From IMG/VR virus record IMGVR_UViG_3300044640_001145, positions 1-33,999 of that record: a stretch of 33,999 nt of DNA. One strand, written 5' to 3'. Each line of letters starts with the position of its first letter. Within the stretch, counting starts at the first letter, position 1. Origin of the DNA: a virus. A program made the position numbers and the translations under genes. The notes under the pieces were generated by a model, which had not been told where the DNA came from, searched no databases, and was given only the letters and a program-made list of their open reading frames with translations. Shown in pieces: positions 1 through 7,747 of the stretch.

Positions 1-833
1 TCATATAACTCTTCCTTATCCATACCGAGGTGTAATAACTCTTCCAGATCAAAACCAGGTGAGTCAAATAATCCATCCATAACTTCATTATTTATTATAA
101 AATATGAGTGACTTTCAATAAAACTCTTAAAATTTATTAAATCCTCAAATGTTGTAATAAAATCATGTCCATTATTAGTTAACCAATCATTAATATAGTT
201 ATAATTAATACGACCAATTTGTTCTGGTGATGCCGTCATTTTTCTTGAGTTGTGGTACTCCATTAATTTTTCAATAATTTGTTCGTATTTTGGATGTAGA
301 TGAATTATAATTTGAGGATTTGTTTTACAATTATTAACTGCATTACACCAATCGGTTCCACCCCCTGCTTTAATATGGTAAGAAAATTTATGATTTGGGT
401 CGTCCTGTGGTTTGTTTTTAAAAATCCAAAAGAATTCAGTTCCAGTAGTATTATGTCTATCCCAGTATGAACTAGTATCTTTAGCAGTTGTACACCATTT
501 AGAACCCGCACCATATTTACAAGACGCTTCCCACGTATTAGCTGCCACTACCAACAAGTCTTTATCTTCATAAAACTTAGTAACATCATCAGGGGCTTTA
601 GCCTTTTTAATTTGATTTAAATCTTTTAATAATTCTTCATAAGAATTGTAATTAGCAAAATCTTTTTTTGGTAGACTTCTTCTATTATCAATTACATCAT
701 CCATTATTTTCATGGCAGCCTCAGGGTTACCACTTTTCTTATTAGCCCAAGATTTATAAAGATTTTGTATATGTTCAATACCCTCAAAAAGTGAACGTTT
801 AATTTCTTCTAAAATAATTTTTTTAATATTCAT
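1..833 (-). CDS. Putative virion protein with LxE-type N-terminus and CKYGAGSKWC motif (3' end outside window)
   Basis: An open minus-strand frame starts at ATG 833 and runs off the left edge, giving 277 codons. The N-terminus MNIKKIILEEIKRSLFEG is short, basic and contains an I-L-E site, as in phage capsid-targeting sequences cleaved by a T4 gp21-like prohead protease. About residues 105-117 read EASCKYGAGSKWC, followed by an aromatic and polar stretch. The same block occurs in the gene at 2182-3606, so the two are paralogs on either side of the tmRNA. The function of the Cys-rich motif is unknown to me. Upstream of the start lies ATATTTATTAATATG, the second promoter-like class of this window, and the terminator of a candidate ncRNA. 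Packaging into the virion is inference. Confidence 0.75.
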   Translation of the reverse strand, partial: MNIKKIILEEIKRSLFEGIEHIQNLYKSWANKKSGNPEAAMKIMDDVIDNRRSLPKKDFANYNSYEELLKDLNQIKKAKAPDDVTKFYEDKDLLVVAANTWEASCKYGAGSKWCTTAKDTSSYWDRHNTTGTEFFWIFKNKPQDDPNHKFSYHIKAGGGTDWCNAVNNCKTNPQIIIHLHPKYEQIIEKLMEYHNSRKMTASPEQIGRINYNYINDWLTNNGHDFITTFEDLINFKSFIESHSYFIINNEVMDGLFDSPGFDLEELLHLGMDKEELY

Positions 834-851
834 ATTAATAAATATACTGTA

Positions 852-883
852 CAAAAAAAAAGACCCACATTTCTGTGAGTCTT
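852..883 (-). terminator. Intrinsic terminator
   Basis: On the minus strand the arms AAGACTCACA and TGTGGGTCTT (one weak pair) form a hairpin followed by nine T. It closes the candidate small RNA upstream of the gene that starts at 833. Confidence 0.75.
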
Positions 884-1000
884 AATAGGGCCGAATGGAT
901 ATAATATCTTTCGGATTCCACCACCTTGTTTTTCTAAACAAGGAAACAGTTAGAGTGTAGTGAGTCTGCAGAACTCTGTGGCACCTACACAAGTTATCCC
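852..1000 (-). ncRNA. Candidate structured small RNA
   Basis: No open frame is seen between the tmRNA and the gene starting at 833. On the minus strand the segment holds three hairpins in series (GTGTAG..CTACAC enclosing CAGA..TCTG; CCTTGTTT..AAACAAGG; CCGAA..TTCGG) and ends in an intrinsic terminator with oligo-T. That is the layout of an independent small RNA of about 150 nt. I do not recognise the family. It could instead be a regulatory leader of the downstream gene, although the terminator argues against this. Confidence 0.45.
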
Positions 1001-1093
1001 ACTTTTATTTAAATATAATTATTTAATTATCATTTTTCAAGTGTAATAAATTTATTTAAAATAAAAAACCCCCATTTTACTGAGGATTAATTT

Positions 1094-1486
1094 TGGTGGA
1101 GGTGGAGGGTTTCGAACCCTCGTCCTGCGTTACATTACTAACGTCTTCTACATGCTTATTCCATTTTAATCTAAATGGACAAAATATTTGATTTATTATT
1201 TACCATTGTAAATCAACAAACAATGGGTATCATTCGATTTTGGGTTCAATGATAATCCACCACAACTACGACTTCTGTTGCTAGGTTATATGTCTGCCGA
1301 CCCCGTAGTAACACCTAATATGATTAGGCAGCTACTGTTGCACCTTCAGTCACAAAGTGACCTACAGTTGCGTTTGCGAATACGTCGCCGTTTGAAGTTT
1401 CAATACGTGTATTAACGTGATAGTATTATTTCACGACATGCTTACCCATTACCAATCGTTAACCAGTCAAATCCAAAAACACCCCC
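1094..1486 (-). ncRNA. ssrA: tmRNA (ssrA)
   Basis: Transfer-messenger RNA that rescues stalled ribosomes and tags the nascent peptide. The 5' end GGGGGTG followed by TTTTTGGATTTGACTGG is the classic tmRNA start. The 3' end has the T-arm GAGGG-TTCGAAA-CCCTC, then CACCTCC-A-CCA with encoded CCA. The acceptor ends pair over 7 bp and include the G3-U70 pair needed for alanylation. The tag frame ends ..ATVAA at stop 1324-1326, which sits in a CCTAAT/ATTAGG hairpin as is usual. The frame is open far upstream, so the tag may be up to about 29 residues, much longer than the usual ~10; the resume codon could not be fixed. A TATATTTG box and a GTTCTTTGA element lie directly upstream. Confidence 0.93.
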
Positions 1487-1537
1487 AATAATTCAAAGAA
1501 CTCTTACAAATATAAGAATAAATATTAAATAATCAAA

Positions 1538-1723
1538 TTAAAGACTACCTAAAGACATTGCTTTTCTTTGTAATAAATCCATTTCTTTTTTTAAAGATTC
1601 CATTTGTTTTTCATCTTCTCTAGTTAAATCAAATTTATTTTTTATAGCCGATACTTGTCTAGCCATTTCATCATGTTCTCTAAGTATTTGGTCGTAAATT
1701 TTTGCCTTTTGTTCATTATTCAT
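1538..1723 (-). CDS. Small coiled-coil protein
   Basis: A protein of 61 residues starting MNNEQKAKIYDQ. It is highly charged, and the heptad-like spacing of hydrophobic residues suggests a single helical hairpin or coiled coil (EKQMESLKKEMDLLQRKAMSL). The ATG at 1723 is chosen; an in-frame TTG three codons upstream is less likely. It stands alone between the tmRNA and a divergent HNH gene. No family is recognised and the function is unknown. Confidence 0.6.
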   Translation of the reverse strand: MNNEQKAKIYDQILREHDEMARQVSAIKNKFDLTREDEKQMESLKKEMDLLQRKAMSLGSL

Positions 1724-1769
1724 AATATACAATTTTTATATAATTATATGTATACATTAAAATAAGTAA

Positions 1770-2180
1770 ATGGCTATACCTAAAAGTAAAAAGGACCTTG
1801 AGTTAATTCAGGAATGTAGAGTCTTGGTTAGAAAAAACCCACACCTCAAAAAACGTAAATTAAATGCTATAAAAGATTTAGAAAAAAGACTTTATTATAT
1901 AAAAGTATGGGTTATAACTGAATCACAACCACTTTTTAAATTAATAAACTATGACAAACGGTGTTTTAGGGGACCTTCCTGTTATCATTTGGACCACACG
2001 GTACCAATAATTTACGGTTACAATAATAACATCCCACCCGAAAAAATAGGGGGTATTTCTAACCTAAGATTTATACCTTCAGAGGATAACATAAGGAAAG
2101 GATATAAAATAACTGAAGAATCACATAAAGTTTTAAGGAAATTTAAGCGGAAAGGTGATATTTATAAAAAAAAGAAATAA
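1770..2180 (+). CDS. HNH-type endonuclease-like protein
   Basis: 136 residues. The central part carries an HNH-like core: CxxxxxCYHLDHTVPI, then a spacer, NNIPPEKIGGISNLRFIP and SEDNIRKG, matching the H..N..N/H layout of small phage HNH nucleases that recognise the site of a host gene. The N-terminus is very basic (KSKKDLELIQECRVLVRK) and could bind DNA. The stop at 2178-2180 is separated from the next start by one base, so the two genes are probably co-transcribed. Likely a free-standing homing endonuclease beside a virion gene; activity not proven. Confidence 0.72.
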   Translation: MAIPKSKKDLELIQECRVLVRKNPHLKKRKLNAIKDLEKRLYYIKVWVITESQPLFKLINYDKRCFRGPSCYHLDHTVPIIYGYNNNIPPEKIGGISNLRFIPSEDNIRKGYKITEESHKVLRKFKRKGDIYKKKK

Positions 2181-2181
2181 A

Positions 2182-3606
2182 ATGAAATTTAACTTATCTC
2201 AAATTTTAGAATCTACTATATTATTAGAAGGTAGAAGAGAAGATGTAATTAAAAAATATGGTGAAGACCATACCGAACTTGTTGATATGTTTGTTGAGGT
2301 TGACCCATCAGGAAATAACAAATATCTTGACTGGATGATTAAAACCGCTTTAGGTAAAAATCAAGATGACAGTATACCAATGGCTGACCAAATAGCTAAA
2401 GCTGTAGTGGACTATCATAGACTATTACCTAGAATTAAACAAAAAGATATTAATACTTATAAATCTTTATCTGAATTAAATGATGTTGTTGCTCAAGCTT
2501 TAAAAGATGAAAAAGACAAAAGAATTTCTAAAGAAGCGACAAAAATTTATGACAAAGATGGTGTTGTGATTTACGTACCATTCACAGTTGAAGCTTCATG
2601 TAAATATGGTGCTGGGTCTAAGTGGTGTATAGCTGGTAAAAGTGGTGATAATAATTTAAATACTTATTTTGACTCCTATAGTGAACACTCAAATTTCTAC
2701 TTTTTTATTAACAATAATTTAGTTAATAGTGATAGTACACATTACAAATACGCTTTACAATGGAGATTTGATGGTAATGGTAGAGATTTAACTTGGTGGG
2801 ATGCACGAGATGATTCACACAGTAACGCACCTTATTGGGTGACTCCTGATATGATGGCGGTTGTGGAAGCTTTTAATCCTTCACACACTAAGAAAAAATT
2901 AGCTATAAAAATAGCTTCTTTCCTTGATGACCCTAAATTTGATGAGTACGCTAAATTTAAAGATTATATTACACCTGAACAAAAAACTAACGTGATTAGT
3001 AAAATTATTAAAAAAGGTGGACTTAACTCTAAAGCTTTTAGTATTTTAGCGTCTGACCTTAATGATAAACAAAAAATGGACTTTATCACTAACTACGTCA
3101 AAGGTACAGTTAACGCTAATGATTATAAACAAATGCAAGAACATTTAACAGAGTTACAAAAAATGACTTTAGTTAAATTCAATCCATCTATTCTTAATAA
3201 TATTGATGTTATGAATGACTTGAATAAGGAATTGACAGATGACCAAAAATATGAATTATCTAAAGTAGTTGACGCAAAACAAATAAACAATACAGATAGT
3301 AAAGTATTGTTTAGAAAATGGTCTATGAGTGCTGAAGAAAGAGCAAAACACGGTCAAACTTCTTTCTATGTATTCTTATCTAATCCAGAAGACTTAGTTG
3401 AGAAGATAGTTAAAGTTGACCCATTAGACCCAGAATCATATAGAACAATCAACATGATGAAACTAAGAAAACAAGTACAACCTGATACTTCAATGTATGG
3501 TATTAAAACTGAATCTGGTTTCCTTGATGATTACATTGGTAAATCTACATCAGATATACCTACTTCTGTTTTAGAAACTATAAAAGAAAAATCAACAAAA
3601 ATTTAA
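2182..3606 (+). CDS. Putative virion protein with LxE-type N-terminus and CKYGAGSKWC motif
   Basis: 474 residues from ATG 2182, the first ATG after the HNH stop. The N-terminus MKFNLSQILESTILLEGRRE has two L/I-x-E sites (I-L-E, L-L-E) expected of a prohead-protease cleaved capsid-targeting sequence. Around residues 133-145 it has EASCKYGAGSKWC followed by IAGKSGDN, shared with the truncated gene at 1-833. The middle contains WRFDGNGRDLTWWDARDDS. The C-terminal half consists of helical segments resembling short repeats, e.g. LNDKQKMDFI and LTELQKMTLV. A strong terminator follows. Function beyond probable packaging is unknown. Confidence 0.8.
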   Translation: MKFNLSQILESTILLEGRREDVIKKYGEDHTELVDMFVEVDPSGNNKYLDWMIKTALGKNQDDSIPMADQIAKAVVDYHRLLPRIKQKDINTYKSLSELNDVVAQALKDEKDKRISKEATKIYDKDGVVIYVPFTVEASCKYGAGSKWCIAGKSGDNNLNTYFDSYSEHSNFYFFINNNLVNSDSTHYKYALQWRFDGNGRDLTWWDARDDSHSNAPYWVTPDMMAVVEAFNPSHTKKKLAIKIASFLDDPKFDEYAKFKDYITPEQKTNVISKIIKKGGLNSKAFSILASDLNDKQKMDFITNYVKGTVNANDYKQMQEHLTELQKMTLVKFNPSILNNIDVMNDLNKELTDDQKYELSKVVDAKQINNTDSKVLFRKWSMSAEERAKHGQTSFYVFLSNPEDLVEKIVKVDPLDPESYRTINMMKLRKQVQPDTSMYGIKTESGFLDDYIGKSTSDIPTSVLETIKEKSTKI

Positions 3607-3610
3607 TAAA

Positions 3611-3642
3611 AAAAAAAAGGGGGACATTAAGTCCCCTTTTTT
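3611..3642 (+). terminator. Intrinsic terminator
   Basis: Arms AAAGGGGGAC and GTCCCCTTTT with a 5-nt loop, followed by T, directly after the stop at 3606. The A-tract on the other side may allow use in both directions. Confidence 0.85.
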
Positions 3643-3732
3643 GTCACCAACAACCTCTTACCATCTAAATAAACTAACGAGGGGCGAAATTACGTTGTCA
3701 ACATTATTAAATATATACTAAAACAGTAAAAG

Positions 3733-4191
3733 TTATTCTGAATAAATAAATTCTATAACACCACTATCAACATCAGCTTTGTTATTGATACCCCAAATAT
3801 CTAAAGTAGTGGTAACATAATAAGAACCATAACTTGTTAATATTTCTCGATACGAGACCAATGTACCATCTACATAAACTCTCATAATAAAATGATATCC
3901 TTGTTGTGGCATAACATTGAAAAATACTTTGTCACCATCATGCAATTGCCAATACTCATACTTCCATATAAACCCATGTTGTATTTGAGTTTTATTAATA
4001 TAAGGTAAATCTGATGGTACATCATTATAATGTGGTGTACAGTTTACATCAATAGCATTTGAACTACCTGATTGACAACCCTCAATAAACTCAATCTCAT
4101 ACTTTATTTTGTGGTTATTAGGTTCTTTCTTACATGAAGTAAGGACAAAAGTAAAAACAAAAACGATGAAATATATAAAATTCTTTACCAT
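3733..4191 (-). CDS. Phage-encoded lipoprotein
   Basis: 152 residues. The N-terminus MVKNFIYFIVFVFTFVLTSC is a type II signal peptide: short basic start, hydrophobic core and lipobox LTSC, so the mature protein would begin at Cys20 and be lipid-anchored. The remainder is a Tyr-rich beta-type domain (e.g. KIKYEIEFIEGC, GSYYVTTTLDIWG) with a few cysteines and no recognised family. It is preceded by a textbook TTG-N19-TATATTTG promoter. In phages such lipoproteins often act in superinfection exclusion at the envelope; that role is inference here. Its expression is separate from the flanking plus-strand virion genes. Confidence 0.82.
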   Translation of the reverse strand: MVKNFIYFIVFVFTFVLTSCKKEPNNHKIKYEIEFIEGCQSGSSNAIDVNCTPHYNDVPSDLPYINKTQIQHGFIWKYEYWQLHDGDKVFFNVMPQQGYHFIMRVYVDGTLVSYREILTSYGSYYVTTTLDIWGINNKADVDSGVIEFIYSE

Positions 4192-4206
4192 AACTTATTA
4201 TTTATA

Positions 4207-4236
4207 CAAATATAAGCATACTTTTTTGTTTGGCAA
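4207..4236 (-). promoter_or_regulatory. Bacteroidetes-type promoter
   Basis: On the minus strand TTG is followed by 19 nt and TATATTTG (box at 4207-4214), matching the Bacteroidetes housekeeping consensus. It drives the lipoprotein gene starting at 4191. Confidence 0.8.
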
Positions 4237-4237
4237 A

Positions 4238-4247
4238 ATATTTATAT
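4238..4247 (+). promoter_or_regulatory. Second-class promoter-like motif ATATTTATA
   Basis: AT-only box ATATTTATAT ending five bases before the ATG at 4252. It lacks a TTG 19-20 nt upstream. Similar boxes stand before other putative virion genes of this window, so it is a candidate late promoter. Confidence 0.4.
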
Positions 4248-4251
4248 AAGA

Positions 4252-6147
4252 ATGAAAGAAATCATTAGAAAAATATTAAAGGAAACTGAGGAAGAGTTAG
4301 ACAACTCAAACCTAATAGATTTACCAAAACATACTGAACCATCTAAGGGTGTTGTTGCTCCATCTCAAAAAGTTATTTCAGATGTTTGTGAAAAAGAACA
4401 GTTTTGTAAAAAACAGGGCCCAATCACTTTTGGTCAATTAAGAACTTTAGTTGAAACTGCTCAAAATAAAAATTTAACATACGATATCGGTGAGGGGGTT
4501 TATAAAGCCTTAATAAGATTGATACCGTGGTTTTTTCCACAAATAGCTGTGGCCGGTTTTGTTGGTAGTTCTATTAGGGCTTTCAATAAAATAATAAAAC
4601 CAGGATTAGAAGATACTAGAGGTTATAAAAAATGGTGGGGTAGAACTTTAATTCATGTTATGGATGCTGTTGAGGGTGATATCCCTCACGAAGACCCCAT
4701 ATCAAAAATATTTTTTATCTCAGATGGTTTGTTACATATGATGGATAGAAAATTCAAAATTAAATTTGCTAGATATATATCTGAATTAGCAGCATCAAAA
4801 CCAGATTCAGAACCAGTTCCAGAATATTTTGTTGAGAATGAATTGAGAAATTGGATTAATCAAAAGTTCTTATTAAGTCCACCATTAGAACCAAAAACAA
4901 TGAATGAATCTAAAGAATTAGATGACATTGATTGGATGAGGGGTGATATTGAAACACCACTTAAAGATTTTAAAGATTTAGGTTATGAATTGACAGATGT
5001 TCTTGGTTTTAACGTTAGAATATCTGAAAATTCAAGATTTTATAATGCCGACGATGAAGATAATCCAATAGAAGAAGTGGGTATCATTAATGACGTTTAC
5101 ACGACTTTTGGTGATAGTTTACCCATACAAGTTAAATGGATTGGTCGTACAAATAGTTACAGTTGGGAGGATTTAATAGTTGTCAGCCAAGGAAATAAAT
5201 TAAATGAATCTGAAGAAGATGATTGGGGTTGGGCTAAAGAAATTGAAGTAAAAACTGATTTAACTCCGGCACAAATTTATAATAGATACCAAACATTCCC
5301 TATAGAAATAGTTGGTCCTTATATTGCTGGTCAATTTATAGATATAGAATATCGAAGTGGTAAATTATATTTTATTGCTGGTGATTGGTGTGACCTTATA
5401 CGATTATTTGAAGATAATGATGGTGGTTACAGTTATATGAATAGGTATCTAGCCAAAGCTGTTTTTTGTGATGAAGATTATTGGGAACCTTACTCAGCCA
5501 GTGACCTTATTGGTCGTGAATGGAAAAGTAATGTGTGGGATTTGGTTACAGATGACCAAAAAGCTTTAGAGTATATAAAAAAATATATTAGGAAAGGTGG
5601 TTTTATAGACGGAGAATTGGAAAACGGTGAACCATTTAGGGAAGACATGTTATTAGATGATGATTTAATGGGTGACCTGATAAATGAAGACGAAATGTTT
5701 GATGATTTAAAAATGGAATTAGGTTGGGCTTATGCAAGTTCATATAACAATGCTGTATCTAGTGGTATTTACACTACAGCTGTAGATAGTATTAAAGATT
5801 TATTAGGTCAACCTATATGGGAAAATAATAATCTTGTTTTTGAATCTACAGATTTAATTTTAGATGTAATAAAAAACAAAATATCTGGATGTTGGGACAG
5901 TTGTAAAAAATATTATGACCCTGAAAGACATTATGACACTACAGAACATGCAGATGAAATAGAAGCTTTTGAAAGTTTTTGTGAAGAATGTATAGATGAA
6001 CCATTTGGTCATTGGTCTTATTTTAATGATTTCTATGCTGATGTCTTGGACGAAGAAAATGAAGATTTAAGCCCACATTACAGTGATTACGCCACCAATT
6101 CAGATATGAAAGAATATTTTTTAGAAGACCTTTATAGTAGAATATAA
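4252..6147 (+). CDS. Large putative virion protein with repeated LxE cleavage-like sites
   Basis: 631 residues. The N-terminus MKEIIRKILKETEEELD ends in L-K-E, as in capsid-targeting sequences. Residues about 75-200 contain a hydrophobic segment (IPWFFPQIAVAGFVGSSI) and a basic helical region. Two internal sites resemble the N-terminal one: M217-N-E-S followed by KELDDIDW, and L317-N-E-S followed by EEDDWGW. They could split the protein into three parts during head maturation. The C-terminal half is strongly acidic and rich in Trp and Tyr, without a family I can name. A terminator follows. The start fits the AT-box directly upstream. Function unknown; presence in the capsid is inference from the sites. 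Confidence 0.8.
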   Translation: MKEIIRKILKETEEELDNSNLIDLPKHTEPSKGVVAPSQKVISDVCEKEQFCKKQGPITFGQLRTLVETAQNKNLTYDIGEGVYKALIRLIPWFFPQIAVAGFVGSSIRAFNKIIKPGLEDTRGYKKWWGRTLIHVMDAVEGDIPHEDPISKIFFISDGLLHMMDRKFKIKFARYISELAASKPDSEPVPEYFVENELRNWINQKFLLSPPLEPKTMNESKELDDIDWMRGDIETPLKDFKDLGYELTDVLGFNVRISENSRFYNADDEDNPIEEVGIINDVYTTFGDSLPIQVKWIGRTNSYSWEDLIVVSQGNKLNESEEDDWGWAKEIEVKTDLTPAQIYNRYQTFPIEIVGPYIAGQFIDIEYRSGKLYFIAGDWCDLIRLFEDNDGGYSYMNRYLAKAVFCDEDYWEPYSASDLIGREWKSNVWDLVTDDQKALEYIKKYIRKGGFIDGELENGEPFREDMLLDDDLMGDLINEDEMFDDLKMELGWAYASSYNNAVSSGIYTTAVDSIKDLLGQPIWENNNLVFESTDLILDVIKNKISGCWDSCKKYYDPERHYDTTEHADEIEAFESFCEECIDEPFGHWSYFNDFYADVLDEENEDLSPHYSDYATNSDMKEYFLEDLYSRI

Positions 6148-6174
6148 AAAAGGGGACCCGAAGGTCCCTTTTTT
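6146..6174 (+). terminator. Intrinsic terminator
   Basis: Arms AAAAAGGGGACC and GGTCCCTTTTTT with a CGAA loop and T-tract, right after the stop at 6147. Confidence 0.88.
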
Positions 6175-6185
6175 GTTTTTGAACA

Positions 6186-6306
6186 GTGAGGGAGGGAATT
6201 AAACCCTCCGATGAATCTTTTCGTGTTTCGGTTTTTCATCCGACAACCTTATTTAGGGAAACCAATCCCACCGTCATGGGACCGTGTATGCTCTCCACCA
6301 CTCACT
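6186..6306 (-). ncRNA. Unresolved tRNA-like or structured RNA
   Basis: About 120 nt without a convincing gene. On the minus strand the ends AGTGAG and CTCACT can pair. Near the 3' end GGAGGG-TTTAATT-CCCTCC resembles a T-arm with an altered loop, and near the 5' end GGAGAGCA resembles the 3' half of a D-arm. Inside are hairpins GATGAA..TTCATC and TCCCA..TGGGA. It is too long for an ordinary tRNA; a degenerate or interrupted tRNA, or another small RNA, is possible. Confidence 0.3.
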
Positions 6307-6390
6307 TTAATACAAAGATATGTTAAATTTTTAAATAATCAATATTTTGTTAATATTTTTTTTAAAAAAGGTTTGATTATTTTAATTTTT

Positions 6391-7152
6391 TTAAGTAAGA
6401 GAGGTTTTATATTTTCTATCAAACCAAAATGTACGTCCTTTTGAATCAACAATTTTTTCTTTTTTCCCATAACATTGTAACCATTCTCTAAAAGTAACCT
6501 TGTCATCAAAGTAAGGGTTAGTCCATTGTAAAAGTTGTCCACCGCCTAATTGGTATGCCTCCATTACAATATCTCTACAAAGTTCTAACATTAATTGGTT
6601 GTTGATTGACTCCCTAGAAGATACAAAAGGGTTTTGGTTAGAGCGGTCTAATATTTCGGCACGTAGATAGTTGCCCAAACCGTTAAAATATTTTTGGTCT
6701 AACATCAATTCATAGATTGATTTATCGAATATTTTTTTGTGTGAATTGTTTTTTAGATTGGTAACAAAATCATCCCATTCGGTTAACATACAAGGACCAC
6801 GGTTATCAGACCAACCTTCGACCCATTTCCATCTAGAAAAACGCCTAAAATCAACTAAGGCAAGTGTATAACCATCTGTGGTATCAAACATTAGATGAGC
6901 GTGTTTGGGTTCTTCTCCTGTTTTAACAAAAACCCAATTACCCGACATCCCCATATTACACAATAACTTTTTATTATTAATTTGTAATATCAATTCTTTA
7001 CCACGGTTGTGAGCCTTTATTTTGAACTCACCCCCAATTATTAATTCAGGATTTTTGTTTTGTGGTGATTTTTTAACTTTGTTGAAAGTTCTTTTATCTG
7101 AAACATAATTTATATATTCAGACATTATTTTTACCTCAGCTAATTCTGGCAT
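6391..7152 (-). CDS. mutM: Fpg/Nei (MutM)-type DNA glycosylase lacking the zinc finger
   Basis: 253 residues. It begins MPELAEV: the Pro-Glu after Met is the catalytic pair of formamidopyrimidine/endonuclease VIII glycosylases, which excise oxidised bases. A Lys in NRGKELIL (about residue 72) matches the conserved beta-strand lysine. The helix-two-turn-helix is clear in LMLDQKYFNGLGNYLRAEIL (about 150-170). The C-terminus ends in WLQCYGKKEKIVDSKG..TFWFDRKY and lacks the four zinc ligands, so it is a zincless-finger variant as known in some Nei-like proteins. A TTACTTTTG box stands about 10 nt before the start. It probably protects or repairs phage DNA under oxidative stress. Confidence 0.88.
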   Translation of the reverse strand: MPELAEVKIMSEYINYVSDKRTFNKVKKSPQNKNPELIIGGEFKIKAHNRGKELILQINNKKLLCNMGMSGNWVFVKTGEEPKHAHLMFDTTDGYTLALVDFRRFSRWKWVEGWSDNRGPCMLTEWDDFVTNLKNNSHKKIFDKSIYELMLDQKYFNGLGNYLRAEILDRSNQNPFVSSRESINNQLMLELCRDIVMEAYQLGGGQLLQWTNPYFDDKVTFREWLQCYGKKEKIVDSKGRTFWFDRKYKTSLT

Positions 7153-7187
7153 ATTTTTTTTTACAAAAGTAATAATAAATAATTAAT

Positions 7188-7697
7188 CTACATAACAATA
7201 GTACAATAATCGTAATGTAAAGTTATTTCTAATTCGGGTTGCTCAAAATCTAAGTAAGTATTACTATAGTGTAAAGAACTACAAAAACAACCTCTTAAAT
7301 CCCATCTACTAATAACAACACCTGTTGGGTCTAACCTTGATATGGTTGAATTAATTTTTCTTCCAGTAATATTATAATCATTAAACCAATCACGAATTCT
7401 ACTGTAAAATAAATTTCTATGAGTTTCATCACCAATAACATCTCTAATCACAACCTGTACGGGTTGCCATTGTGGTCGGTACATATCAAATTCTCGGTGT
7501 CCTCTTGTTATAGAAACTGATGGCAATTCACAATTAACAAGACAATTAAACATAGTGTCACCAAGAGGAAATTCCATCAGATACCTATTTTGTCTCATCG
7601 GTTCATAAGCAACGTAATTAATACCAAGTGATACAAATTCACTCTTTTTTTTGGCTTTAAATTCGTTAAATTTTTTTAATTTCTTTTTTGGTTCCAT
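7188..7697 (-). CDS. Tail tube protein, T4 gp19-like
   Basis: 169 residues. After a basic leader (MEPKKKLKKFNEFKAKKK) comes the gp19-type pattern: RQNRYLMEFP, NCLVNCELPSVS, a beta region with VQVVIRDVIGDE, FYSRIRDWFND, then DPTGVVISRWDLRGCF and the last strand LEITLHYDYC. This order (ligand/ELPSVS loop, central helix, G-x-x-h-x-x-W-x-L-x-G-C-F, final YDY strand) is typical of myophage tail tube monomers, which stack as hexameric rings inside the sheath. The length fits the family (~160-170). The basic extension is unusual. The assignment is by pattern only, so a related tail or baseplate protein is possible. Confidence 0.65.
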   Translation of the reverse strand: MEPKKKLKKFNEFKAKKKSEFVSLGINYVAYEPMRQNRYLMEFPLGDTMFNCLVNCELPSVSITRGHREFDMYRPQWQPVQVVIRDVIGDETHRNLFYSRIRDWFNDYNITGRKINSTISRLDPTGVVISRWDLRGCFCSSLHYSNTYLDFEQPELEITLHYDYCTIVM

Positions 7698-7747
7698 TTA
7701 ATAAACCTAATTGGTTTTTTATTAAAATAAATCATATTTATATATTA

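Noticed and set aside
6211-6444. Plus-strand open frame overlapping the glycosylase end
   Set aside because: It crosses a structured RNA-like stretch and the antisense of mutM; no start context and low-complexity tail.
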